The position numbers and the translations under genes were made by a program. 64,000 bases of DNA from Emydura subglobosa (taxonomy: Eukaryota; Chordata; Testudines; Chelidae): contig ML679941.1 in the NCBI GenBank assembly GCA_007922225.1, forward strand, positions 53,882,235-53,946,234, read 5' to 3'. Positions 23,836 to 34,297 of this stretch are shown piece after piece. Position 1 is the first letter of the stretch; every line of letters starts with the position of its first letter. Under the pieces are notes generated by a model that saw nothing but the letters and a program-made list of their open reading frames with translations, did no database searches and was not told the origin of the DNA.

Positions 23836-24090
23836 ACAGAGCTAGCGACCACATCAATTCAAACCTTTTTCTTTGAAAAATGGCTTTTGATTAAACACAC
23901 ATTTTCTCAAGAATTTCCATCTTCATCAACATTTTGGGAGGTTTTCATCAAAAAAGCAACAACTTCTTGGTTGGGGAATTTTCTGTGTTTCAACAATCCA
24001 CCCACCCCCCAAATATCTATAAAAAGAGAGAGTTTCCTTCTAAATTTCTTGTGAAAAACAAAGTCCATTTATTTGACCAGCTCTAGTTAC
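23836..24090. repeat. MITE-like repeat with GAGCTAG...GACCAGCTCTAG ends
   Basis: The left end CAGAGCTAGCGACCACAT is a weak match to the inverted right end CTAGAGCTGGTCAAATAA (right end at 24073-24089). The body is AT-rich with TTTTC and GGGAATTTTC words like the copy at 13.95 kb. No target duplication found. Confidence 0.4.
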
Positions 24091-25542
24091 AGGTGAGTCA
24101 TATATTACATATATGGGACAATTGCACAGTGCCTGCCTGCAGCAGTTTTACAAAAACCTGTCTTTCAGGAGTAATAACATCCAATAAATACTAAATGAGA
24201 GGATAATACAGGGGTCAAGTGGACAGCACTACTTCTCAATGAGCACATTTCAGTAGGATTGTGTGGATGGTGAATCAGGGCAGATTATGATGATGATGAT
24301 CAGTATTTGGAAGTCATTAAAACTCAGCTGCAAAAATTCGCTCTAGGTGTAGAAAATGCTAGTTTGGGAAGGCGTCTTGGACTGATTTCTGGAGAGCCAC
24401 AATCATCACTAAATCTGTTTAAAATAAAGTCCAGTTTTTTAATGTTTGATTATGACTTCAAAATGGCTATTGTGAAACAAAGTTTAACGTAAGATTGCCA
24501 CATAATAATTCATTTTGAAAAATAAACTAAGCAAGGATACTGAATTCTAAATTTTGAATTTTTCTGTTTGTGCTCAGTCATTTTGGTCTAAAAATAAAAG
24601 GACATTTATTATGTGCCAAGTATTGGAACAATTATAATCTCCTAGCTAAATTTTTTAGTGTAGATTTGAAATCTCTCCTCCCATTAGACCTGTTTTGTTC
24701 TACAATGTAAATACCATGCATTTTGAAAATTCTGACATTCATTTCCGTAATAGTCAATTAGAGACTAGACAAAGAGTAATGATGCATCCTAAATTCCATG
24801 GGCCAGATCATACCTTACCTCGATCCAGCTATTGAGAGCTCCTCCATCCATGGATTAGCATCCCCTTTCACACTGGATGAAGTGTAGGCATTTTCATGCC
24901 ACCATTTCCCATCCCTCTTCCCCAAGGCACAGCAGAGCTGTTTGTGTGGGGGGAGAGACTAAAACTGGGCAGGCTGAGGGGGAGGAGGTGCCAATGGAAT
25001 GCAAATAATCCCCAGTAGCCATGCAGAATTTACCCACAGAAGTCAATATGGCCTTAGGGGGCATTTCTTCTTTACAGAGCCCAAGCCCTTGGATCCCACA
25101 GGAGCTGTCATAGTGAGGAAATAGTACCAGGTAGCACATCTCCAATGCAGCGGTGCTGCAAGAATTGAATAGTGTCCCAACTGGAGGGGAGGCAGCACTT
25201 GCAGACAGAAAAGCTGTGGGGCAAGGCAAAGGAAGGATGCGACTGGTGGATCCATGACTTAGAACCCAGTGGCCATCTGCCCCCATTTCCCCATGCCATG
25301 ATGGCTCTAGAGCAGCTCTGTTGCCACTGTGTGGCCTGTGGAGAGGATTCCACTCCTTCGTCCAATGCTGCCCCCCACACAGGCTTAAACTCTGCACAGG
25401 AACTGGCCCAAAGGATACCCAGCAAAGCTCTAGTCTAATGCCAGAAGGGAATTTTGGTTCTCCAGTTAATCATACACTGTACATCTAAGTCCCAACTTAC
25501 CAACAGCTAAATCTGGTGCATCATGCAGCAGGCCACCTATTA
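24091..25542. other. No gene seen; GC-rich second half
   Basis: AT-rich to 24800, then GC-richer from 24880 to 25440 where long open frames arise on both strands (167 and 105 codons minus, 88 plus). None shows a domain, codon pattern or splice context I recognise, and they overlap one another in three frames. Probably an old repeat. Confidence 0.35.
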
Positions 25543-25550
25543 AGTCTGGC

Positions 25551-26043
25551 CAGTGGTGTACCGTGGGTCTCTGGTGCCCGGGGGCCAATAGTTGCTTTTG
25601 CTCACACACCCCCGGCAGCAACGCCCCGTGGGGGGAGGTCTGCGGGCCCATTTCCCACTCTCCCCCACTCACCCCCCTCCGCTGTGGGGATGGTAGGTGT
25701 GGTTGGGAGTGAGAGTGATGGGCAGATGCCCCCAGGCTGCCCGGCGGAGGGGTGGGGCTTGACGGGCTCTGGTCCCCATGGCTCCCTTGTTGCACCTAAT
25801 GTGCAGGGGTGGAGGGGCCAGGAAGACACTTGCTCCCCCCGTAGCAGGAGCCCTTGGCCACCGGGAAGCCTGAGCTGGAGTTGGCACAGCCGCCAAGGAT
25901 GTCAAAGCCCAGCAGCCCCTGGCCACCTGCAACAGCAGAAGGCGGCTCCAAGGAGGAAGGCCCAGCTGATGCCTTCTTCCCCACCTTCCCAGGCCGGCAC
26001 CTGGAGGGATGGCCCCCTCCTGTCCCCCCTTGGTATGCCACTG
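25551..26043. mobile_element. hAT-type MITE, 493 bp, near-perfect 8-bp target duplication
   Basis: The left end CAGTGGTGTACCGTGGG and reversed right end CAGTGGCATACCAAGGG match at 13 of 17 positions, with the CAGTGGxxTACC start usual for hAT ends. Flanks AGTCTGGC (25543-25550) and GGTCTGGC (26044-26051) agree at 7 of 8. The interior is very GC-rich. The 181-codon plus frame and 138-codon minus frame across it are artefacts of composition. Non-autonomous. Confidence 0.75.
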
Positions 26044-26051
26044 GGTCTGGC

Positions 26052-26589
26052 AGACCATTGAGAACATATTACACCAGTTTTTCATGCTCTCTAGCCACTT
26101 CTGATTTGTTAGTGTTTAAAGTGCTACAGGACACTCATTGTTAAAGCATTAAATGTGGTCTTGCCCTGCTGTTTCAGATCCCATCCCACTCTCTGCACTG
26201 CCAGTCAGGCCTCAGTTCAGGAGAGCGTTTACACACATGCTTAAATCCCATTAAAGCCAATGCGGGCCTCATTTGGGACCCATCATGTTAGAAATCAGGT
26301 ACAGCTCACAGGGGCTGGGGATAGAGCCCTCTTCACACAGAACCTATGTTTGTGGAACAGGGTTCTACATAAATATTTGGCCGAGTCTCACCACCTTCAA
26401 GGTGGTAACTCAGCACTTGATGGAGGCATTCTCCTAATGGAGACACAGGATCACCTGACTATTAATAAATAAAAGGCTGTGTAAGAGAGTGGACAGTTTT
26501 GTTATCAATGGAGGAAATCCTTGTACTTGTTAAATAGAATGCAAGAGTCCTCAGATCTAGTCATTTAAAAAAAAAAAAAAAATAGCAGT
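26052..26589. other. No gene seen; small repeat remnants
   Basis: 26085-26140 carries GATTTGTTAGTGTTTAAAGTGCTACAGG, a string common next to turtle repeats. A run of about 17 A lies at 26567-26582. No coding signal. Confidence 0.35.
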
Positions 26590-26990
26590 AGTTTATTTTT
26601 CAGCATTCAGCATGTCATTTAATTACCTTGGCACCTCATTGGCAAGGGCTGTAATTGTATTTGCTTTCTCAAGGATTAACCACTAGGTAGTTTTTAATCC
26701 AAAAGCCTTGGTTTAAAGTTATCAGGGGTAATTTTATTATGATGATTTAGCAGCAGCTAATTTTCATATAAGCAGATGATGAGTAAGCTGAAAGCAACAG
26801 TTTTCAAGGAAACACCCTAGTCTTACATGATCTAGCCACTGAAATAAAAATGACTTAGCTGCATTTCTCAAAGAAGAGAAATGCCCAACCACAGGAAGCA
26901 TGTGCATCATTTCATGTTAATAGTTCTCTCTTTGAAAGAAATGTAACCAAACCTTTTACTACTGAGACTGAATTTGTCCACCAATAAGGG
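26590..26990. other. Repeat-free AT-rich block, candidate conserved non-coding sequence
   Basis: About 400 bp without recognisable repeat, low complexity or open frames, but with homeobox-like TAATTA (26622), ATTAAC, and several non-repetitive AT/GC mixed words such as CATTTAATTACCTTGGCACC. Its texture resembles vertebrate conserved elements. This is only an impression from composition; conservation cannot be tested here. Confidence 0.2.
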
Positions 26991-27369
26991 GCACATAGTA
27001 AGAACTAAAGGCACGAATCATCCTTTTCACAGTAGCTCCTGTATTACAATAAAGCAGCAATTAGAAATTCTAACCCAGTATCATTGATTATAAAAGGCTT
27101 ATGCACTTCTTTTTTATACTTTAACTTGCAGTTTAAGATTAAATTTCTGACCACAACAATACTTCAATTCCTTTTTGTAGGAAAAAAAAAAAACCCCACT
27201 TGCCAACGTTCAAAAGAATATTGACAAACACTGTGGGGGACGCGCAGGCAGCGGAAATGATTTTTTACTTCAATTTTTTATAATAGTTCTTAAAGGAAAA
27301 ATAAGACTGTGCTGGCTGACTGAAAAGTCAGCAGCCTACAGCAAATATTCCTCCAGGTTGTTCACATTA

Positions 27370-27440
27370 AGCCTGATCCAACGACCATTTAAATCAACTG
27401 GAGTCTTTCCTTTGTTTTCAGTGGGGTTTGGATCAGGCCC
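27370..27440. repeat. Short fold-back palindrome
   Basis: Arms GCCTGATCCAACGACCATTT (27371) and, reversed, GGCCTGATCCAAACCCCACT (right end 27439) pair imperfectly over about 30 bp around a short spacer. Same style as the palindromes at 5.4, 33.8, 39.4 and 53.2 kb. Confidence 0.55.
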
Positions 27441-28413
27441 CTTTGGATACACAGAGGCCTTCATCCAGCAATTGACTGTGTTGAAGTCCATAGGCATCTG
27501 TGTATCTGCAGGAGTTCACCTACATGCATCTCAATGCTGAACTGGGACTTTACTCTTTTTTGCACAAAAATCCAAATCAACATCAACTAGCTCTCGATAT
27601 CCTAAAATAAGAGTATACTGTAGATAAATGCAAAATGTTCAGAGGTCTATTGTCTTTCTTAACCAACTTTTCTAGTGCTGGAGAAGAAGATGATGGAGCA
27701 GTATGCTGCTATTTTAGTACTTTTCAAAGTTAGTAAGGCAATTTACTTTTGATTTTTATGAGAGCTTAATTTTTTTTAATAAACATACAGTAAACTATTT
27801 TAACAAAGAAACTCAGAGTAACACAACTGTGAGCACTTTATGAAACTTCACTGAAGCAGATGCAAATTACACCTGGCAGCAGATGGGAAAAGTGAGGGGA
27901 TTTCTCTTTTACCCATGGGGGAGCAAGGCATTTTAAAATGCAAAGTAACCTGGCAGCAGGTAGGAAAGCACCCTCCATTTTCACCTAAGGAGAGAGGTAG
28001 ACAGTTTCTGTTTCCTGGAGTTGGGGCTTGTGGTGACAAAAGTGGAGCAGCTATGTAATAAGATTATGCTATGTAAGAATCTAAAAATATGTTATGCACC
28101 CTAGCTATTGAGAGAGACTAACTTATATGGAGCTAGTGGAATGTTTATTAAATTCCATAATGCTTGAATTTGATAGGGTGTTGAGAAGAGCAAACAGGAA
28201 GCAGCACAATGACTTCTCAGCAGTATGTTAATGCTTGAAAGACAATGGACAAGCTGTTGGGTTTAATAATCCCATCTCCAAGAGGCTGCAAACCTTGTTT
28301 CCCCAGGGCTAGGACACTAAAGAATTAAAAAGCCTTTCTGAGGGTTGGGGGAGGGCGCTCATTGTCAGTATCTGTCTAGATGCACAGGCTGTCTAGATGC
28401 AGACAGGGTCTGT
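27441..28413. other. No gene seen
   Basis: AT-rich; 27860-27990 contains CCTGGCAGCAGATGGGAAAG and CCTGGCAGCAGGTAGGAAAG about 80 bp apart, a short direct repeat of unknown family. No coding signal. Confidence 0.35.
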
Positions 28414-28421
28414 GGAGGAGT

Positions 28422-28767
28422 CAGGGCTGGCCTTAGGGAAAATGGCATCCTGGACAAACTTGTATTTTGGTACCCCTGTCCCCATTGCCTCCCCATCCAT
28501 TCCCCCATTGTCCCTGGCACCCACTGTCTCCCTAGGCACCCCACCCATCCCACCCTGGCCCTGTTGCCTCCCTGAGCTCCACCCCTGACCTCCACTGTCT
28601 CCCTGGGCTCCCCACCCACCCCTCCCATCACCCCTGGGCCCCACTGCCTCCTCCCCCCATTGCCCCAAGCTCCCTTCTGCAGCCTTGCACCTCAGGCCTG
28701 CATCATTCTTTGCCTCTTAACCTGAGTGCCCCCCAACTATGGTCGACCGCCCGTAAGGCTGGCCATG
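28422..28767. mobile_element. hAT-type MITE, 346 bp, exact 8-bp target duplication
   Basis: Ends CAGGGCTGGCCTTAGGG and, reversed, CATGGCCAGCCTTACGG match at 13 of 17 positions. A perfect 8-bp direct repeat GGAGGAGT flanks it (28414-28421 and 28768-28775). The interior is C-rich, with degenerate repeats of CACTGTCTCCCTxGGCxCCCCACCCA. Open frames on either strand reflect this composition only. Confidence 0.8.
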
Positions 28768-28775
28768 GGAGGAGT

Positions 28776-29829
28776 CTGAAGGAATTGGGCTTCCCAGTCT
28801 TAAGGAATAACTAAACATACAGTCTGTGTCAGATCAAATTCCCCATGGCATATTTCCAAAAAAGGATTCAGAAAACGGGAGAGAGACTGAGGTACAGACC
28901 CTGTCAAACAGAAAATTCTGACGCAATCTTGATTATTGTCTCTCTGCTGCAAATGTTCAAATGGCCGGATGAAAGAATACATGGATAGATGTGTGGTTGC
29001 TGTCCTGGCTGTCCGTTTAGATATGCAGATATTTTTCTGCTATGGTTATTTAATTTCTTAATAAAGGATTTTGGAATATGTTAAATGATAAATGGAAATA
29101 TGAAAACTTTTCAGTTTCCATCATCCCAAATTTGACTGTAATGATTAAATAACATACCTGTCTGGTAATTATGTCCCCCACCCCCAACATCAGAGTTTCT
29201 CTCTCAAAGGTGTTAACTCATTGTCAATAAGGAATGATTTCCAAAATTAATCTGATGTCCTCACCGGTTTCAATGACAGTGCCAGTACTATGCCTTTGAC
29301 TATATTTTTCAATGCCAATCTGTGCAGGGGAAACATCTTATGACCTTTTATATAGTTATCTCTTATATGGAGCTGCAGTGCCAGCAATATACCCACCAGA
29401 GAATCCCCCAGTGCTGGGGTGATCCATCCATGGCTGGCTATACCAGCGCAGAGCCACTGTCTGCCAGAGGTGCAGTGCAAAAGAGCTGCAGCATGATCCA
29501 AAACCGTTGACTTCAATAAGCTGTAGATCAGTCCCCTGGACCTATTTTTTCTTAATTCCTTTCAGGCCTTCTCTGGGACAAAACACTAGGATTTTATTAT
29601 ATCGCTACGTGAAGGTTTTTCCTTTTGTACATTTGATGTAGCATCTCTTCAAATAATGAGACAGAAACAAAAAGGCATCTTGGTCCCTGATACATCTATA
29701 TCCTGGGCAGTTAAACTGAGCCAAATATTCCTCCTTTACTTTAGTGCATATCAATTGATTCCAATGATATAGCTCTGTGACTGAGAAGGGAAGTGATAGA
29801 AAATGACCAGTGTGGTCACGCCCCTGTGA
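28776..29829. other. No gene seen
   Basis: Ordinary AT-rich sequence; nothing recognised on either strand. Confidence 0.3.
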
Positions 29830-29982
29830 GGGGGCAGCGCCTGGACCCTCCCTCCAGGTCTTTCTCAGAGGGGGCCCACCCCTCCCAGCTATCCCTTGCC
29901 AGGAAGCAGTCTTTCACCCCAGCCCATAGGCAGGGCTGGCAGGTAAGCAGGTCTACTCTCTGGAGCAGTAAGGAGGGGAAGG

Positions 29983-30007
29983 CTCTCTCTCTCTCTCTCT
30001 CTCTCTC
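29983..30007. repeat. (CT)n microsatellite
   Basis: Uninterrupted CT dinucleotide run of 25 bases inside the GC-rich repeat. Confidence 0.95.
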
Positions 30008-30595
30008 AGAGTGGCTACGGAAGGGGGGAGGGAGACACAGGCCCACCCATCTCCACTGTATCCCAGCCCAGGGCCCTATCAGCAACAGGATGCCCCATCA
30101 CTGAGTCAGCAGGGCTCCGGCCAAAACACACCAACTCACTGGGAGCCACCACTCAGCCACACCATCAACTTCCCTGGGCTTCTTCCTTCCACCCCCTGTT
30201 TAAAGTACCTTTTCTCCATCACCTCCCTCTGGGGTACTGGGTTTGAGGGGGTGTGGTAGTCCCACAAAACCCTCTTCATCAATCAGCAGCAGCTCCAGCA
30301 ACTCCATGGGTTTTTCCACAGAGGGCAGTTCCTCTAGGTCCTCCAGCCCCAAGGCCATAGGTAGGGCCAGTAGGTTCTCCAGATCCTAGGCTCTGTACTG
30401 CTTAGATCAGTCCTCCTCTGGCTCCCAGGTGGCAGGCCACTCAGGTAGGCCCTCCTCCAATCCCCCAGCCATGGGTAAGACCAGCCACTCCACCTTGGCA
30501 TGGGCCTCTGGTCAGGTTCTAGCTGGGAACCTCAGGGGAACAGCATCCCTTTCCCTTGGCCAACCCCACCTGACTGAGCTCGCAGGCCTGGGTTT

Positions 30596-30757
30596 TAAAG
30601 GCCTGGCTCTGCACCCCTGCTTCCGGTCAGGTGGTGTCCATTGGGCTTCTAATGGCCTGAGCCTGCCCACCTGTTTCCGGTCAGGTGGTGTCCCTGGGGC
30701 TTTTAAAGGCCTGAGCCCACCCACCTGCTTCTGGGCAGGGGCTGTCCTTCTGGGCTC
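30596..30757. repeat. 54-bp tandem repeat, three copies
   Basis: Units 30596-30649, 30650-30703 and 30704-30757 share TAAxGGCCTGxxCC, CACCTGCTTCCGGTCAGGTGGTGTCC and GGGCTTxT with several substitutions. Unit 3 is the most diverged. All units stay in register at 54 bp (18 codons), which explains the open frame across them. Confidence 0.75.
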
Positions 30758-30899
30758 TACCAGCCAGGGTGGGTTTGGTTCTCCCTCCGGGTCTTTCTCA
30801 GAGGGGGACCACCCCTCCCGGCTACAACCAGTAAAAATAATTCCAAATATTTGTACAACATGGTGGAAATACAATATAAAATAAAAGCACAAGAGCTAA

Positions 30900-31022
30900 A
30901 ATGTTGTCTGGACTGGGAGTCAGGAGACCTGGATTCTAGCCATTGTTCTTCTGTGTGACCGTGGGCAGGTCACTTTGCCTTTTTCTGCTTCCTTTTCCCC
31001 TTCTGTAAAATAAGGATAATGG
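30900..31022 (+). repeat. MIR SINE, 5' and core part
   Basis: Follows the ancient MIR order: GGACTGGGAGTCAGGAGACCTGGATTCTAG, then CTGTGTGACCGTGGGCAGGTCACTTTGCC, then CCCTTCTGTAAAATAAGGATAATG. It ends abruptly at about 31022; its 3' part resumes at about 31755. Confidence 0.75.
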
Positions 31023-31754
31023 GATGGATCTTCAAAGTAGGGGACTACAGCTCCCATCAGCACCCTCCCCACTGCACATCCCCTTCATCCTGTCTAAGCG
31101 GGAATGATGTTTCCCATCAGCCCCTTGTCCATTGCACTTCTCTTTTCCTTCACTGGGGACAGGGAAAGGTCCTGAAACCAGGACTGGCCAGGCTCTGTTT
31201 GGGAGTGGGAGCCGTGTGGCAGCAGTTCTCTGGATAGAAAACCCAGAAACTGTGGGAAGAGCTGCATGTGGAACAGGCTGTGACTGCCAGATATCACAAC
31301 CAGGTGCAGGTCTGTGTGGAATCTATAGAGGAGCAACAGTGGCTGAACAGGGAACCAGTGCAAAATGGCCCAATGAAAGACACTACAAGCTTGGAAGCCC
31401 ACAAATGCATATTTGCTTAAATAGAGATTGGACTGAAGAGGGTACCCCAGGTACTAGGCCTGAACAGCCCTGACTCTCAATTGGACTGTCCCAGGAACCC
31501 AAACAAGAATAGCTGTTGCTCACCTGAACTGCAATTGTTTAAGCCTCTGTACCTAGGGTATCTGCAACCTTCTCCTTTTCTCCCAACCCTAGTAAAATAC
31601 CCTTTCACTTAGCCAGATCTCAGTGGTTTCCGGGGCCCTCAGGGCTGACATCTACAAGGCCAAGCTGCTGAAGCATCTACAGTGCTCGTCTCTGAGATGT
31701 GGTACATTGGGCATGCTACTGGCATCCTAGGGTATTAGAGTAACCCCAATAATT
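31023..31754. other. Sequence interrupting the MIR; no gene recognised
   Basis: Contains two similar words about 60 bp apart (GGACTACAGCTCCCATCAGC at 31041 and ATGATGTTTCCCATCAGCCCC) and a 113-codon plus frame without domain. Terminal repeats or a target duplication were not found, so the type of insertion is unknown. Confidence 0.4.
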
Positions 31755-31825
31755 ACAATAATAATATGTGTAAAGCACTGAGACGTACTGACAAAAGGTG
31801 CTGTAAAAGTAAAGTGTTTATATGT
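31755..31825 (+). repeat. MIR-type 3' end, separated from its 5' part
   Basis: AATAATATGTGTAAAGCACTGAGA, then CTGACAAAAGGTGCTGTAAAAG and a T/A tail correspond to the MIR-like 3' end that usually follows GATAATAATA directly. Read with 30900-31022, it suggests one SINE split by about 730 bp. Confidence 0.6.
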
Positions 31826-32398
31826 TTTACAGAGAATCACCCTAATGCTTCCTGAGAAACTGATTTCAATCACACTGTAGATTTAGTGTTTGATAAAGAA
31901 TTGCCAAACCTCAGTGGAATTTTAATGTGGTTCACCTTGAAAGAAATGAATTGGCAGCAGATAAATCACAACGTCAGATTTCTTGAGTAAGAAAGTCACG
32001 TTCTTCCTTTTTCAGGGATAATGCAGTAGGTGCTTATGCTTGTGTTTGTGAGAATCCTCACACCTCAGCTTAAAAAAAAACCTTTTTTTTTTTCTGTTGC
32101 CATCACCCGCTTGATGTTGCTTGATCCTGACTGCAATCCTCCACATTTGTTTTTACATAAATCCCTATTTAGTACTTTGGTGTTTTGCACATTGTAGCAT
32201 CAGCCTTTCGTTAAGCTTGTTTTTAAAAAGCAACAGTTTCAGCTACTGGAATATAGATACCTATGGCCTGCTTCTGGTCTCACTTACTCCAGTGTAAATG
32301 AGAAGTAACCACTGAAATCAATAGGGGTGCAATCAAAACTGGTGGAATCAGGTGCAGGGTTTTCTAACCATTGTGTATATAACCTTGGTAGGACCTGA
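31826..32398. other. No gene seen
   Basis: AT-rich; T and A runs at 32071-32093. 32275-32350 has a weak TTTACTxCAGTGTAAATGA-like fold-back. Nothing else. Confidence 0.3.
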
Positions 32399-32706
32399 AG
32401 GCTTGTCTACACTTGAAACACTACGGCAGCACAGTGCTTTAGCGCTTCAGTGCAGACACTACCTACAGTGATGGGAGGGGAGGGGCTCTCATGTCAGTGT
32501 GGGTAATATGCCTCTCCGAGAGGCAGTAGCTGGCTCAACAGAAGAGTTCTTCCATCAACCTAGTGCCGCCTACCCTGGGGGGGGGGGGGGGGGGCACACA
32601 ACGCGGGGGGGGGGGGGTTGGCTTAACTGCATCACTCAGGGGTGATTTTTCACACCCCTGAGTGATGTAGCTGGGTTGACCTAACTTTTTAGTGTAGACC
32701 AGGCCT
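32399..32706. mobile_element. TIR MITE with long G runs
   Basis: The left end AGGCTTGTCTACACTTGAA and reversed right end AGGCCTGGTCTACACTAAAA are inverted repeats of the GTCTACACT type. Flanks GGACCTGA and GATTCTGA agree at 5 of 8, a possibly decayed duplication. The interior has G18 (32577-32594) and G13 (32605-32617) runs and a 12-bp-stem hairpin CTCAGGGGTG/CACCCCTGAG at 32635-32662. Non-coding. Confidence 0.7.
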
Positions 32707-33820
32707 GATTCTGATGTACTGAGGGCCCTCCACATCCATTGACTTCAGTGGCACTACAGGACACTCTCGACTCTCAGAAGGTCCAATCCTTACATGTTGG
32801 CCCCTGTACAGTATCACAGAGCTGTATTCAAGCAGGATTTTCATTAAGGTAGAGCTGACATTAAATATTTAAGGGATTGAAACATTGGGCTTGTCCAGAT
32901 GGCCCCACAGTTTGGACTACAGGGTTGTGAATTGCAACGAGTGTGCTGCATTGCAACTCCTCTGTATGACTGCTCCTGGCATGCACTAGAAGGTTCACAT
33001 TAATGTAGTCCTCTGTCAAACAGGAGTATGTGAATGTGAATTAGGTACCTTTTAGTTCCTGCCAACAGCTTCCACATGGGGGAGTTACAGTGCAGCATGT
33101 TAGTGCTTGCTGCAGTTCACACCCATGTAGTCCGCACTGCAGGGCCACACAGACATACCTACTGATGTCTTTAATCTATATGGCTGCACAGGGCCCTGTT
33201 TTCACAGGGTGCTACATCGTATATAAACACCTAGCCCATCAGCCCGACAGTCCATTCCTCAAGTCCTCATCCAGAGTTTCATCTGATTCTGACACCCACA
33301 GGCCCACTCTCCTGGTAATGGCCCTCTGCTCTTCTACATCAGCACACAGAGGAGAGCCTGGGAAGTCCAGTCTTTGCAGTAGGCTCCTTTCTTTCTCTCA
33401 GCCTTCTGTGGGGACTCTGCCATGCTGCAGCTCTGGAGTAAGAAGTCAGGGAAACCATTAGGGCTTCTGCTAACTACTTCCTCCAACCCACGAGCGATCA
33501 TGGTACAAGTTAACAAAGCGAAAGATCACTTTTGGTGTGTTTATTTTCTAAAGATCTCTCTCTCACTGAATGTCTGTGCTTCAGATAATTACTCAACATA
33601 CCTGTTAGCTTGCATCTTTCCATTTTGCTTCGAGCATTTGAAATTCACGCTGCGCTGGTCTGTTTGATCAAACATACAGGTCTCTTTGCATTGTTTCCTC
33701 TCCTTGAGTGGGTGAGTGCAAACCTTGGAATCAGGTTTCAAGTGCTATAGCTGCTTATTCAAATTCACAATCTGCTTTCTGTGAATATTCCTGCCAGTCA
33801 GCTTGTTCCAGTCAGCTGGA
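32707..33820. other. No gene seen
   Basis: A 123-codon plus frame (33090-33461) lacks a domain and has Ser/Cys-rich composition; I do not consider it a gene. No repeat boundaries recognised. Confidence 0.3.
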
Positions 33821-33906
33821 ATTTTCAAAGGAATTTAAGGGAGCTAAAGTCCTACCGAATCTCAGTGGGCTTTAGGCATCTTACTTCCTTATGCTCCTTT
33901 GAAAAT
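33821..33906. repeat. Short fold-back palindrome
   Basis: ATTTTCAAAGGAATTTAAGG at 33821 pairs with CTTATGCTCCTTTGAAAAT ending at 33906, with the middle CCTACCGAATCTCAGTGGG unpaired. One of several fold-back units of this kind in the window. Confidence 0.55.
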
Positions 33907-34297
33907 CCACCCTAGGATTAAACTAGGATTTTTGGAAAATGAACACAGAAAATTAAAAAAACTGAAGAATAATGTTTGATATCCTCTAGCTCTGTTGGAT
34001 TCAGACACCAGTGTGTCTGTAAGGCTTTGTTCTCATCAAACTTAGGCTTTCTGATGGTTATTTGCCACCTCACAGACAATTTATGTAGTTATAAAAGTGA
34101 GTCTATAATGGTATGTGACGTTTTAACCAAAAATTGCTTCATTAGGCCTGAGTATTTGGAGCCAAAACACCATTTTCCTTGACTGCCTGGCTCCTGTTCT
34201 GATTTTACAAATTACAAAAAAAAACAACTCCAATTTCCCTTTGCACTTTACTTGCTTACATAAATGTCACCTTTGTGACACCACATCGCATACCTTA
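33907..34297. other. No gene seen
   Basis: AT-rich sequence between a palindrome and a MITE; nothing recognised. Confidence 0.3.

Larger units (their letters stand above)
29830..30830. repeat. GC-rich interspersed repeat bounded by about 47-bp direct repeats
   Basis: The segments 29849-29894 and 30781-30826 share CTCCCTCCxGGTCTTTCTCAGAGGGGGxCCACCCCTCCCxGCTA with a few mismatches, in the same orientation and about 930 bp apart. The interval holds a CT microsatellite and a three-fold 54-bp array. The spacing would suit an LTR-like or tandemly duplicated unit, but no TG...CA ends or protein remnants were found. Open frames of 151 and 126 codons over the array have no domain. Confidence 0.5.

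Noticed and set aside
24894..25397. 167-codon minus frame
   Set aside because: No domain; overlaps open frames in two other phases, and the region looks like an old GC-rich repeat.
25516..26061. 181-codon plus and 138-codon minus frames
   Set aside because: They coincide with the GC-rich hAT MITE between its target duplications.
29793..30104. 103-codon plus frame with Ser/Leu repeat
   Set aside because: The repeat is translation of the CT microsatellite.
30596..30757. CRISPR-like array
   Set aside because: Units are contiguous and diverged without unique spacers, and the genome is a vertebrate one.
30429..30892. 151-codon plus and 126-codon minus frames
   Set aside because: Kept open by a 54-bp tandem array whose unit is a multiple of three.
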